Assembly (NCBI RefSeq): GCF_033095805.1 | Contig: NZ_CP109901.1 | Location: forward strand, 1,178,001-1,242,000 | Direction: 5' to 3' | DNA length: 64,000 nucleotides | DNA from: Serratia sp. UGAL515B_01 | GTDB taxonomy: Bacteria > Pseudomonadota > Gammaproteobacteria > Enterobacterales > Enterobacteriaceae | Shown here: positions 34,182-42,536 of the stretch, piece by piece | Position numbering within the stretch: position 1 is the first letter of the stretch | Layout of the letters: every line of letters begins with the position of its first letter | The notes under the pieces: model-generated | Database searches by the model: none | What the model was told of the DNA's origin: nothing | Seen by the model: the letters and a program-made list of their open reading frames with translations, nothing else | Program-made: the position numbers and the translations under genes

Positions 34182-34577
34182 ATGTACATGGCAAGCTATC
34201 GCCCCTGGGTAGGATTATTCAGCTGTTTCCTGCTTTTCACAGTGGTTTTTCTCGGTCAGAAGAACGGAATTTTTAACGATTCCAAATCTGGACATCATGG
34301 TGATCCCGGTTTGTTGTTATTTGTTATTCCTGGTTTAATCGCTAGCTATCTTTCGAGCAGAAAGCGTATCTTGTGCCCATTATTGGGGGCACTGTATGCG
34401 GTACCTTTGTGTCTACTCATTCGTCACTTTTGGCTAACGCCGAGCAACTCACTTTGGCAAGAATTAGCTTATTCAGTCAGTGCAGTCTTCTGGTGTGTTT
34501 TCGGTGCGATGCTGTATCTCTTTATACGAGTTATTTTGCAAGCGTTGCAGCATTTGTATCAAAGAGGAAGGCCGTAA
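34182..34577 (+). CDS. ybjM: Inner membrane protein YbjM
   Basis: A 131-residue hydrophobic protein with about four membrane segments, of unknown function. The stretch WQELAYSVSAVFWCVFGAML and GLLLFVIPGLIASYLSSR match E. coli YbjM, and its place between ybjL and grxA is conserved. The start may be the ATG at 34182 or at 34188 (MASYRPWVG). It converges on grxA and shares a terminator with it. Confidence 0.82.
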   Translation: MYMASYRPWVGLFSCFLLFTVVFLGQKNGIFNDSKSGHHGDPGLLLFVIPGLIASYLSSRKRILCPLLGALYAVPLCLLIRHFWLTPSNSLWQELAYSVSAVFWCVFGAMLYLFIRVILQALQHLYQRGRP

Positions 34578-34582
34578 TAATG

Positions 34583-34608
34583 GCAAAAGGCGCTAAGGCG
34601 CCTTTTGC
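34583..34608. terminator. Bidirectional terminator ybjM/grxA
   Basis: GCAAAAGGCGC and GCGCCTTTTGC form a perfect 11-bp stem over TAAG between convergent genes. Confidence 0.85.
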
Positions 34609-34624
34609 TGGTTGCAATAAATAA

Positions 34625-34888
34625 TTACTGAAACAGACTCAGATTTTCTTTGGCATAGGCTTCGAAATCAGTACAACCGCCGATATGATTTTGATCGATA
34701 AAGATCTGTGGCACGGTTTCAACCGGTTTTCCAACGGTTTTCTCCAAATCTGCTTTGGTGATGCCTTCAGCGTGAATATCAACATAGCGGAAGTTGAAAT
34801 CGTCACGCTCTCCAGTCAATTTCTCAGCCAGCTCTTTAGCTCGCACACAATATGGGCATCCAGGGCGCCCGAAAATTACAGCAAACAT
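34625..34888 (-). CDS. grxA: Glutaredoxin 1
   Basis: A small cytoplasmic thiol-disulfide oxidoreductase, reduced by glutathione, that serves ribonucleotide reductase and protein deglutathionylation. The 87-residue protein has the CPYC active site at residues 11-14, the cis-proline in TVPQIFIDQ and the GGCTDFEAY glutathione-binding turn. Length is close to E. coli GrxA (85). Its upstream region contains several ATAG/CTAT half-sites, but I cannot assert an OxyR operator. ybjC is divergent, as in E. coli. Confidence 0.97.
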   Translation of the reverse strand: MFAVIFGRPGCPYCVRAKELAEKLTGERDDFNFRYVDIHAEGITKADLEKTVGKPVETVPQIFIDQNHIGGCTDFEAYAKENLSLFQ

Positions 34889-35385
34889 GTCACACTCCTA
34901 TTCTGTTATTCAAATTACCCATTGTTCTTCATGTTTCGCTATGGCTATCTGCGTCGTTAAACGCTATTGAGTTGGCCTTTGATAAACGCGTTTTAAGTTC
35001 ATTGGGTATACAATTTCATGTGAGGCGGTGTTGTTTATGTGACTGCCAACAATGCTCCAGTTTATAACCTGCCGCCCTTCAAGCGAGTCTTTGCCTGCGT
35101 TCTAATACAGGTTGCAGTTAAAATCGATTTTGGCCGATTTGCTATTTGGTTAGCGCCTAACTGCAATCTGAGGTTATTACCTATGGTCACTGTCTTATGT
35201 AATGGCGTTCTTACCCATCATACAGACCTTGGCCGCGTATGACTCACGAAATGTCGCCTACTATGCCCGTTGCCAAGTCCAAAAAAAAGCAGGTCCTGCC
35301 TGTTGGTTTGATTCATAGAACCTATTAGGCTGTTGCTATGCTGGTGAGTTTACTACACTAGGCAGTGCAAGTCTGGAGAAAAAAT
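34889..35385. other. Divergent intergenic region grxA-ybjC
   Basis: 497 bases that should carry both promoters. ORFs at 34852-35067 and 35039-35242 have no recognisable product. No clear repeat or RNA gene was identified. Confidence 0.45.
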
Positions 35386-35688
35386 ATGCGTTCATTAGGT
35401 GATTTACCGCGCTCGGTACTGGTGCTTGAGGGGCTGGGTATGGTGCTGCTGGTGCTTTCTTACTTGAGCATTCATAATTTCGTACGTTTGCCCGGCGTAC
35501 TGGGTTCACAACCGGTTGCAGTCGGGATGATTTTTCTTGGTGTGGCGCTCATGGTTCCTGCCGCCGCATTTCTTGTTTGGCGAGTTGTGCAAGGCTTCAG
35601 CCCGCTGTTGCGGATTGGTAAAACAACCAAGAGCGTTCGGCACACTCCGACGCCAGCAGATAATAACAACAAGGCTCCTCGAGATTGA
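35386..35688 (+). CDS. ybjC: Membrane protein YbjC
   Basis: A 100-residue protein of unknown function with two membrane segments (LVLEGLGMVLLVLSYL and MIFLGVALMVPAAAFLVW) and a polar C-terminal tail. The start MRSLGDLPRSVLVLEG matches E. coli YbjC; the ATG at 35386 follows TCTGGAGAAAA, so the earlier in-frame start at 35365 is not used. In E. coli ybjC precedes nfsA and rimK. Here rimK follows directly and nfsA is missing. Confidence 0.82.
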   Translation: MRSLGDLPRSVLVLEGLGMVLLVLSYLSIHNFVRLPGVLGSQPVAVGMIFLGVALMVPAAAFLVWRVVQGFSPLLRIGKTTKSVRHTPTPADNNNKAPRD

Positions 35689-35712
35689 TGAGCCCCAAAT
35701 GACTTTCTGTTG

Positions 35713-35790
35713 CAGATAAGCTGCAACGGAGCGAATTCCCAGAAGCTTGGTAAATCAAGTGGCAGGGATGATTGAAGCCAACTAAATCCT
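35713..35790. repeat. Partial ERIC element (copy 8), ybjC-rimK gap
   Basis: GTTGCAGATAAGCTGCAACG then GAGCGAATTCCCAGAAGCTT and GGTAAATCAAGTGGCAGGGA follow the ERIC left arm and core, with substitutions. The right end is lost. It occupies the position of the absent nfsA gene. Confidence 0.5.
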
Positions 35791-35855
35791 AGCGTCTATA
35801 TAGCCTTGGATGAATGCCTGCGATTGCAGGTGATTAATGCTTTTAGGGATAATGA

Positions 35856-36758
35856 GTGAAAATTGCCATTCTTTCGCGCGACGCGTCATTGTACTCCTGT
35901 AAAAGATTGCGGGAGGCTGCGGAACAGCGTGGGCATCGTATTGATATTATCGATCCGCTCTCTTGTTACATGAACATTAATCCAGCAGAACCGACCATTC
36001 ATTACCGTGGCCGCAAGCTGGAACGTTATGATGCGGTGATCCCGCGAATCGGTACAGCTATGACTTTTTACGGTAATGCCGTACTGCGCCAGTTTGAACT
36101 TGTTGGCAGCTATCCGCTGAATGAATCTGTCGCCATTACTCGTGCTCGTGATAAATTGCGCTCACTGCAACTGCTCGCACGTCAGGGGATCGCGTTACCA
36201 ATTACTGGTTTTGCCCATTCACCGGATGATACCGGCGATTTGATTGAGCTGGTAGGTGGCGCGCCATTAGTCGTTAAACTGGTCGAAGGAACTCAGGGGA
36301 TCGGAGTAGTCCTGGCAGAAACTCGCCAGGCGGCGGAGAGTGTGATAGATGCATTCCGTGGCCTGAATGCCCATATTCTGGTGCAGGAATATATCCGCGA
36401 AGCTCAGGGAAGTGATATTCGTTGTCTGGTGATCGGTGAACGGGTTGTGGCCGCCATCGAGCGGCAGGCAAAGCCCGGCGAATTTCGTTCGAATCTGCAT
36501 CGTGGTGGTACGGCGTGTAAAGTACATATTACTGGCAAGGAGCGTGCTATGGCTATCAAGGCGGTTGCAGCTCTTGGATTGGATGTGGCTGGTGTCGATA
36601 TTCTGCGCGCCGATCGCGGTCCGCTTGTGATGGAAGTCAATGCTTCTCCTGGCTTGGAAGGTGTAGAAACGACGACCGGGTTGGATATTGCAGGAATGAT
36701 GATTGAATATATTGAACAACGAGGCCGACCTGGTTTTCGTCTTAAATCGGGGGGATAG
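35856..36758 (+). CDS. rimK: Ribosomal protein S6-L-glutamate ligase RimK
   Basis: RimK is an ATP-grasp ligase that adds glutamate residues to the C-terminus of ribosomal protein S6. The 300-residue protein starts at GTG ([20 protein letters not shown]). [18 protein letters not shown] is the ATP-binding loop. [19 protein letters not shown] and [18 protein letters not shown] are the metal-binding and catalytic segments of the ATP-grasp fold. In E. coli it follows nfsA and precedes ybjN; here it follows ybjC. Confidence 0.96.
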   Translation: MKIAILSRDASLYSCKRLREAAEQRGHRIDIIDPLSCYMNINPAEPTIHYRGRKLERYDAVIPRIGTAMTFYGNAVLRQFELVGSYPLNESVAITRARDKLRSLQLLARQGIALPITGFAHSPDDTGDLIELVGGAPLVVKLVEGTQGIGVVLAETRQAAESVIDAFRGLNAHILVQEYIREAQGSDIRCLVIGERVVAAIERQAKPGEFRSNLHRGGTACKVHITGKERAMAIKAVAALGLDVAGVDILRADRGPLVMEVNASPGLEGVETTTGLDIAGMMIEYIEQRGRPGFRLKSGG

Positions 36759-36943
36759 CAATGCGGTTATCTGAGTATATTCTGGCAGCGGCCCGTCTTC
36801 GGTTTGCGCTATTCTTTATCGCCAGATGATGCATCAAAAATGTCTAATCAGTTTACCTGATAGCTTTGGTCATGGCATATCGGTTGAATATTCCGTAAGC
36901 TATGGGCCTTTTTACGGATTAAATCCTGTGAGGCTGGTAATTT

Positions 36944-37426
36944 ATGGGTTCGCTTACCGTCCCTGATTTGGCGTTATTACGACGTTGGCTGGACCAATTG
37001 GGGATCTCATTTTTTGAATGTGATTCTTGCCAGGCATTGCATCTGCCCCATATGCAAAACTTCGAGGGTGTATTCGATGCCAAGATCGATTTGGTTGATA
37101 ACGTGCTCCTGTTTTCTGCGCTGGCTGAGGTGAAACCCACAGCATTGATCCCCTTGGTGGCAGATCTTAGCCAAATTAACGCCAGTTCACTGACCATTAA
37201 AGCATTCGTAGATATTCAAGATGATAACCTGCCTAAGCTGATCGTTTGTCAGTCACTGAGTACGGCAGTTGGGGTTGCTTATGAACAGTTTGTCCACTTC
37301 ATGCAGCAAAGCGAAGAGCAGATATCGATGGTCATACTGGAAGCCAGAGCGAACGATCTGCTGTTTATCGGCGACGAAGAGGATAACCCCGCTACACCAT
37401 CGGCAAGCCAAACGATGTTGCATTAA
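36944..37426 (+). CDS. ybjN: YbjN sensory-transduction-like protein
   Basis: A 160-residue cytoplasmic protein of the YbjN family, which resembles type III secretion chaperones in fold and affects motility and stress responses in E. coli. The mechanism is unknown. The stretch LRRWLDQLGISFFECDSCQA LHL-type start and the DDNLPKLIVCQSLSTAVGVA segment are characteristic. The acidic tail (EEDNPATPSASQ) is disordered-looking. Position between rimK and potF is conserved. Confidence 0.88.
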   Translation: MGSLTVPDLALLRRWLDQLGISFFECDSCQALHLPHMQNFEGVFDAKIDLVDNVLLFSALAEVKPTALIPLVADLSQINASSLTIKAFVDIQDDNLPKLIVCQSLSTAVGVAYEQFVHFMQQSEEQISMVILEARANDLLFIGDEEDNPATPSASQTMLH

Positions 37427-37814
37427 TCCCCGTTTTACTTTGTTGGTGCGAGAGTTTCAGTCGCATGCTGTACTTATTTTAACGGATAATAAGATGTGCT
37501 GAATATTTGCTTTTTTTGCCATATATTATTCTGTATTTGTGGCGTTGCTGGCGTGCCACATAAAGAACTCATACATAAATAATCGATATAAAGGCGTTTT
37601 TTACCCTAGAGGCTGGTACACCCTGGCAACTCCGGTTATGCTGCTGATGCTGCCAAAGGCTCACGCATCTGTTTGTTGCAATTTGAGTCAGGTAACTGGG
37701 AAAAGTGAACATAATCAATGAAATAATCCTTTAGTCACGCGGCCACCCTGTGCTGCTCTGGTTTACGATTTTGTATCACTTATGGATACCCTTTGTTTTT
37801 GGAGGAAGTTACGG
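37427..37814. other. Intergenic region ybjN-potF
   Basis: 388 bases. No ORF with a recognisable product. The GGAGG at 37801-37805 is the potF ribosome binding site. The promoter is presumably in the AT-rich part around 37490-37600 or just upstream of 37780. Confidence 0.45.
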
Positions 37815-38924
37815 ATGGTCACCCAAGGTAAAAAGTGGTTATCGGGTGTTGTTGCCGGTGTGCTGATGGCTGCATCTGTCACCGCGTCTGCAGCAGACAA
37901 TACGCTGCATATCTACAATTGGTCCGATTATATTGCGCCGGATACACTTGCCAGATTCCAGAAAGAAACGGGAATTAAAGTGGTGTATGACGTCTTTGAC
38001 TCCAATGAAGTATTGGAAGGCAAATTGATGGCGAGTAGTACCGGTTACGACTTGGTTGTGCCTTCATCTAACTTCCTTGAGCGTCAGTCTAAAGCCGGTA
38101 TTTTTGAACCTTTAGACAAGAGCAAGATACCTAACTACAAAAACCTTGATCCTGAAATGTTGCAGCTGGTAGCTCATAACGACAAGGACAATAAATTCGG
38201 TATCCCCTACATGATGGTGACGACCGGTATCGGCTATAACGTCGATAAAGTCAAAGCGGTGCTTGGTAAAGATGCACCTGTTGACAGCTGGGATCTGATC
38301 CTCAAACCAGAGAATCTGGAAAAACTCAAAAGCTGTGGTGTTTCCTTCCTGGATGCGCCTAGTGAAGTTTATGCCACCGTTTTGCACTATCTGGGTAAAG
38401 ATCCAAACAGTAGCAATGCTGAAGATTACACTGGTGCTGCCAATGAGCTATTAATGAAGCTGCGTCCGAATATCCGTTACTTTCACTCTTCCCAGTACAT
38501 TAACGATCTGGCCAATGGCGATATCTGCGTGGCTATCGGCTGGTCGGGCGATGTGATGCAAGCTGCTACCCGTGCCAAAGAGGCGAAGAACGGCGTAAAT
38601 GTGGCTTATTCCATTCCAAAAGAAGGCGCGCTTGCCTATTTTGATATGTTTGCGATGCCAGCAGATGCCAAGAACAAAGATGCTGCCTATCAGTTTTTGA
38701 ATTTCCTGTTGAAGCCGGACGTTATTGCAGACATTAGTAGCCACGTCTTTTATGCGAATGCGGTTAAAGACGCAACGCCACTGGTAAAACCTGAGGTGCG
38801 TGATAACCCGAATGTTTATCCTCCTGCGGATGTTCGTGCCAAGCTGTATTCGTTAAATGTACAATCGCCGAAAATGGATCGTGTCATTACCCGCGCCTGG
38901 ACTAAGGTCAGAAGTGGGAAGTGA
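37815..38924 (+). CDS. potF: Putrescine-binding periplasmic protein PotF
   Basis: PotF captures putrescine in the periplasm for the PotGHI importer. The protein is 369 residues, with a signal peptide ending at about residue 26 (TASA-ADN). The mature N-terminus ADNTLHIYNWSDYIAPDTLA contains the conserved ligand-contacting WSDYI. IGWSGDVMQAATRA and AYFDMFAMPADAKN line the binding cleft. I chose the ATG at 37815, 9 bases after GGAGG, rather than the open frame from 37782. It is first in potFGHI. Confidence 0.96.
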   Translation: MVTQGKKWLSGVVAGVLMAASVTASAADNTLHIYNWSDYIAPDTLARFQKETGIKVVYDVFDSNEVLEGKLMASSTGYDLVVPSSNFLERQSKAGIFEPLDKSKIPNYKNLDPEMLQLVAHNDKDNKFGIPYMMVTTGIGYNVDKVKAVLGKDAPVDSWDLILKPENLEKLKSCGVSFLDAPSEVYATVLHYLGKDPNSSNAEDYTGAANELLMKLRPNIRYFHSSQYINDLANGDICVAIGWSGDVMQAATRAKEAKNGVNVAYSIPKEGALAYFDMFAMPADAKNKDAAYQFLNFLLKPDVIADISSHVFYANAVKDATPLVKPEVRDNPNVYPPADVRAKLYSLNVQSPKMDRVITRAWTKVRSGK

Positions 38925-38998
38925 TTTGTCCAACCCTTTTCAGGTTGTAGTTGGGTCGGCTACATGCGTGTGCTGCCCATCGGTGTATTAAAGTTATC

Positions 38999-39055
38999 AG
39001 GCTGTGTCTCTTAATTGTACGCTCACGCGTTGCGGTGCAATTAAGGGATACAGCC
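38999..39055. repeat. Small inverted-repeat element (family A), potF-potG gap
   Basis: 57 bp from AGGCTGTGTCTCTTAATTG to GCAATTAAGGGATACAGCC. The ends are near-perfect inverted repeats around a GC-rich centre. It is the best short copy of this family in the window. Confidence 0.7.
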
Positions 39056-39058
39056 GTG

Positions 39059-39180
39059 TTATGCCACGAATAAATCAAGCTGCAACAACGTGGCGATGCC
39101 ACAGAGTTCCAAGCATTTACTAAGTTTAAGTGATGGGGCCGAATAACAAAGCTAACGTATATACAACTTAAAGCATCATT
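39059..39180. repeat. Degenerate ERIC element (copy 9), potF-potG gap
   Basis: About 122 bp. ATAAATCAAGCTGCAACAAC, the core TTTAAGTGATGGGGCCGAAT and the right arm AAAGCTAACGTATATACAAC followed by TTAAAGCATCAT align with ERIC layout. Confidence 0.6.
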
Positions 39181-39216
39181 GGATTTTTCGGAGCCATTTA
39201 ATGGTTTCGGGTAATG

Positions 39217-39350
39217 GGGTGTGCCACTTAATTGCCGTGCTACCTTCGCTGACCCAAAAGCCCGTCAGGCCCTCTGTTTAAGCGCGACAGCATAGAAAGA
39301 CAGGCTTTTAGTGGCCAGCAGCACTGGCGTGCAATTAAAGAGCACAGCCT
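39217..39350. repeat. Long inverted-repeat element (family A), potF-potG gap
   Basis: 134 bp. GGTGTGCCACTTAATTGCC at the left and GTGCAATTAAAGAGCACAGC then CT at the right are inverted ends like those at 38999-39055. The internal part also pairs (AAAAGCCCGTC / AGACAGGCTTTT), so the transcript would fold into one long hairpin. Confidence 0.65.
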
Positions 39351-39453
39351 ACTATAATAATAATCATCAGGCGGTTTTTCCCCCTGTGTTTGCCGTTTGG
39401 GACCATGGCAGTTGCTATGGTTGTTTTACTGCTTTAGCCGGAGAGCACCCCGA

Positions 39454-40572
39454 TTGAATTCTCAAGCCAAGTCGCAGAAGGTTTTCACCCCTCTGTTGGA
39501 AATTCGTAACCTTACTAAAACCTTTGATGGTCAGAACGCTGTTGAAGACGTTAGCCTGACTATTTACAAAGGTGAAATCTTTGCGCTGCTCGGGCCTTCA
39601 GGTTGTGGCAAATCAACGCTGTTACGCATGCTGGCAGGTTTTGAACAGCCTACAGAAGGGCAAATTGTTCTTGATGGGCAAGATATGTCTCATGTGCCGC
39701 CTTACCAACGCCCAGTCAACATGATGTTTCAGTCCTATGCGTTATTCCCCCACATGACAGTGGAGCAGAATATCGCGTTTGGCTTGAAGCAGGACAAAAT
39801 GCCGCGTACAGAAATCAACGAGCGTGTCACAGAGATGCTCTCTCTAGTGCATATGGAGGAATACGCCAAACGTAAACCGCATCAACTTTCAGGTGGTCAG
39901 CGCCAGCGTGTCGCTTTGGCTCGCAGTCTGGCTAAACGGCCAAAACTGTTGTTGCTGGATGAACCGATGGGCGCACTGGATAAGAAGCTGCGTGACCGTA
40001 TGCAACTGGAAGTGGTCGATATTTTAGAACGTGTTGGTGTGACTTGCGTAATGGTCACCCACGATCAGGAAGAAGCCATGACCATGGCGGGGCGTATTGC
40101 CATCATGAATCGTGGTAAGTTTGTGCAAATTGGTGAACCCGAAGAGATTTACGAGCACCCTAACAGCCGTTTCAGTGCTGAATTTATCGGTTCAGTCAAT
40201 GTGTTCGACTGTGTACTGCAAGAACGACGAGATGATGCCTTAATCTTGCAAAGCCCCGGTTTGCGCCATGCGCTTAAGGTGGACCCCGATGCTTCCGTTG
40301 TGGATGGTGTTCCTATCCAGGTTGCATTGAGGCCGGAAAAGATCATGTTGTGCGAAGAATTGCCGGAAGACGGTTGTAACTTTGCCATTGGTGAAGTCGT
40401 CAACATTGCTTATCTGGGCGATCTGTCTATTTACCATGTAAAGCTGCTTAGCGGGCAAATGATCAGTGCTCAGTTGCAAAACGGCCATCGTTTCCGTAAA
40501 GGGATGCCAACCTGGGGTGATGAAGTCCGCCTGTGTTGGGAAACTGACAGCTGTGTCGTCTTGACGGTGTAG
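39454..40572 (+). CDS. potG: Putrescine ABC transporter ATP-binding protein PotG
   Basis: PotG is the ATPase that powers PotFHI putrescine uptake. The ABC domain shows Walker A GPSGCGKST, the Q-loop FQSYALFPHMT, signature LSGGQRQRVALARSLAKRPK, Walker B LLLLDEPMGALDK and the H-loop VMVTHDQEEAMTMA. A C-terminal TOBE domain (about 290-372) follows. Family alignment favours a TTG start at 39454 (LNSQAKSQK..., 372 residues) behind CCGGAGAGCACCCCGA; the longer open frame to 39397 has no homologous N-terminus. The gap to potF, about 530 bases, is unusually long and full of repeats. Confidence 0.93.
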   Translation: MNSQAKSQKVFTPLLEIRNLTKTFDGQNAVEDVSLTIYKGEIFALLGPSGCGKSTLLRMLAGFEQPTEGQIVLDGQDMSHVPPYQRPVNMMFQSYALFPHMTVEQNIAFGLKQDKMPRTEINERVTEMLSLVHMEEYAKRKPHQLSGGQRQRVALARSLAKRPKLLLLDEPMGALDKKLRDRMQLEVVDILERVGVTCVMVTHDQEEAMTMAGRIAIMNRGKFVQIGEPEEIYEHPNSRFSAEFIGSVNVFDCVLQERRDDALILQSPGLRHALKVDPDASVVDGVPIQVALRPEKIMLCEELPEDGCNFAIGEVVNIAYLGDLSIYHVKLLSGQMISAQLQNGHRFRKGMPTWGDEVRLCWETDSCVVLTV

Positions 40573-40593
40573 TTGAGAAAGTAAGGGGTAACA

Positions 40594-41559
40594 ATGATGA
40601 AATTGCTTTCTGAACGCGTGCCGGCACCTCCGGTTAGATCAATAGGCTCACTTAAGGCGTTTATCCAGCGTTTGCAGATGGCGCATGGCCGTAAACTGGT
40701 GATTGCACTTCCCTATTTGTGGCTGGTGCTGCTGTTTATGCTGCCTTTCCTGATTGTATTCAGGATCAGTCTGTCTGAATTGGCGCTGGCAGTGCCGCCG
40801 TATACCGATCTGATCAGTTGGGCTGATGGTAAGCTCGATATTGCACTGAACTTTGCCAACTATCTGTTGTTGACTGAAGATCCCCTCTATATTGATGCAT
40901 ACCTGAAATCCTTACAGATTGCGGCGGTGTCGACACTGTGCTGTCTTGTCATTGGTTATCCGTTAGCGTGGGCTGTAGCGCATAGCAAATCGTCGACACG
41001 TAATATTCTGCTGTTACTCGTGATCTTGCCATCGTGGACCTCTTTTCTGATCCGCGTTTATGCCTGGATGGGCATATTGAGTAATAACGGCGTACTCAAT
41101 AACGTTCTGATGTGGTTAGGTGTGATCGATCACCCGTTGGTGATCTTGCGGACCGATCTGGCGGTTTATATCGGCATCGTCTATTCCTACCTGCCATTTA
41201 TGGTGTTACCGATTTATACCGCGCTGACTCGGCTAGATTATTCACTGGTTGAGGCCGCTCTCGATCTGGGTGCTAAACCGATTAAAACTTTCTTCAGCGT
41301 GATCGTCCCCCTGACGCGTGGCGGCATAATTGCCGGTTCGATGTTGGTATTCATCCCGGCCGTAGGAGAGTTTGTGATCCCAGAATTGCTTGGTGGGCCA
41401 GACAGCATCATGATTGGCCGCGTACTTTGGCAAGAGTTCTTTAATAACCGAGACTGGCCGGTTGCCTCGGCGGTTGCGACTGTGATGCTGTTGCTATTGA
41501 TAATACCGATCATCTGGTTCCACAAACACCAGAACAAAGAAATGGGAGGGCAGGGATGA
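40594..41559 (+). CDS. potH: Putrescine ABC transporter permease PotH
   Basis: One of two inner-membrane subunits forming the putrescine channel. The 321-residue protein has a cytoplasmic N-terminus followed by about six membrane segments. The EAA loop that contacts PotG is at EAALDLGAKPIKTFFSVIVPL. It lies 21 bases after potG and its TGA overlaps the potI ATG by 4 bases, indicating coupling. Confidence 0.96.
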   Translation: MMKLLSERVPAPPVRSIGSLKAFIQRLQMAHGRKLVIALPYLWLVLLFMLPFLIVFRISLSELALAVPPYTDLISWADGKLDIALNFANYLLLTEDPLYIDAYLKSLQIAAVSTLCCLVIGYPLAWAVAHSKSSTRNILLLLVILPSWTSFLIRVYAWMGILSNNGVLNNVLMWLGVIDHPLVILRTDLAVYIGIVYSYLPFMVLPIYTALTRLDYSLVEAALDLGAKPIKTFFSVIVPLTRGGIIAGSMLVFIPAVGEFVIPELLGGPDSIMIGRVLWQEFFNNRDWPVASAVATVMLLLLIIPIIWFHKHQNKEMGGQG

Positions 41560-42401
41560 ACAACTTGCCGGTAGTGCGCTCACCATGGCGTATAGCGATT
41601 CTTGTGGTAGGTTTCACCTTCCTTTATGCCCCCATGCTGATGCTGGTTATTTACTCGTTTAACAGTTCCAAGCTGGTTACCGTCTGGGCAGGTTGGTCAA
41701 TACGCTGGTATATCGAGTTGTTTAACGATTCAGCCATGATCAGTGCCGTTGGCCTGAGTTTGACCATCGCTGCGGCATCCGCCACGGCGGCGGTGATCTT
41801 GGGTACTATTGCCGCCGTGGTGATGGTGCGCTTTGGCCGCTTCCGAGGCTCGACGGGATTTGCTTTTATGCTGACCGCCCCTTTGGTGATGCCGGACGTC
41901 ATTACCGGCCTGTCGCTATTGCTGCTTTTTGTGGCGATGGGGCATGCTTTCGGTTGGCCATCAGAACGCGGAATGTTCACCATCTGGCTGGCACATGTCA
42001 CTTTTTGTACGGCCTATGTTTCAGTGGTGATAAGTTCACGTCTGCGTGAGTTAGACCGTTCTATCGAAGAAGCCGCAATGGATCTGGGGGCAACGCCGCT
42101 GAAAGTGTTTTTTGTGATCACGTTGCCAATGATTGCGCCGGCATTGATTTCTGGCTGGATGCTGGCGTTTACGCTTTCGTTGGACGATCTGGTGATCGCT
42201 AGCTTTGTCGCCGGCCCTGGAGCAACAACATTGCCGATGTTAGTTTTCTCCAGCGTGCGGATGGGGGTAAATCCAGAAATTAATGCTTTGGCAACACTGA
42301 TTTTGCTGGTGGTAGGCATCATTGGTTTTATTGCCTGGTGGTTTATGGCGCGAGCGGAAAAACAACGGTTGCGTGAGCTGCAACGGGCTGCTCGTAGTTA
42401 A
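41556..42401 (+). CDS. potI: Putrescine ABC transporter permease PotI
   Basis: The second channel subunit of the putrescine importer, 281 residues with six predicted membrane segments. The EAA loop is EEAAMDLGATPLKVFFVITL, and LSLDDLVIASFVAGPGATTL is typical of PotC/PotI permeases. It ends the potFGHI operon. No strong terminator is visible before rlmC. Confidence 0.96.
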   Translation: MNNLPVVRSPWRIAILVVGFTFLYAPMLMLVIYSFNSSKLVTVWAGWSIRWYIELFNDSAMISAVGLSLTIAAASATAAVILGTIAAVVMVRFGRFRGSTGFAFMLTAPLVMPDVITGLSLLLLFVAMGHAFGWPSERGMFTIWLAHVTFCTAYVSVVISSRLRELDRSIEEAAMDLGATPLKVFFVITLPMIAPALISGWMLAFTLSLDDLVIASFVAGPGATTLPMLVFSSVRMGVNPEINALATLILLVVGIIGFIAWWFMARAEKQRLRELQRAARS

Positions 42402-42536
42402 ATAGCGTTAGACCGGACCGGCTTTATTTATCCTGCAGTAATCGACTTTTTTACTGGGTCATAAGTAAGCTTTTGTGGGCGCAAGATGGTAGAATTTGCG
42501 CCCACACTTATCATTATACCCCAACGGTTAATATTC

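Noticed and set aside
34889..35010. OxyR operator and/or degenerate ERIC upstream of grxA
   Set aside because: There are ATAG/CTAT half-sites and ERIC-like end sequences, but spacing and conservation are too poor to choose either.
36761..36829. 22-codon ORF after rimK (MRLSEYILAAARLRF...)
   Set aside because: It is short, has no known homologue that I recognise and only a weak ribosome binding site.
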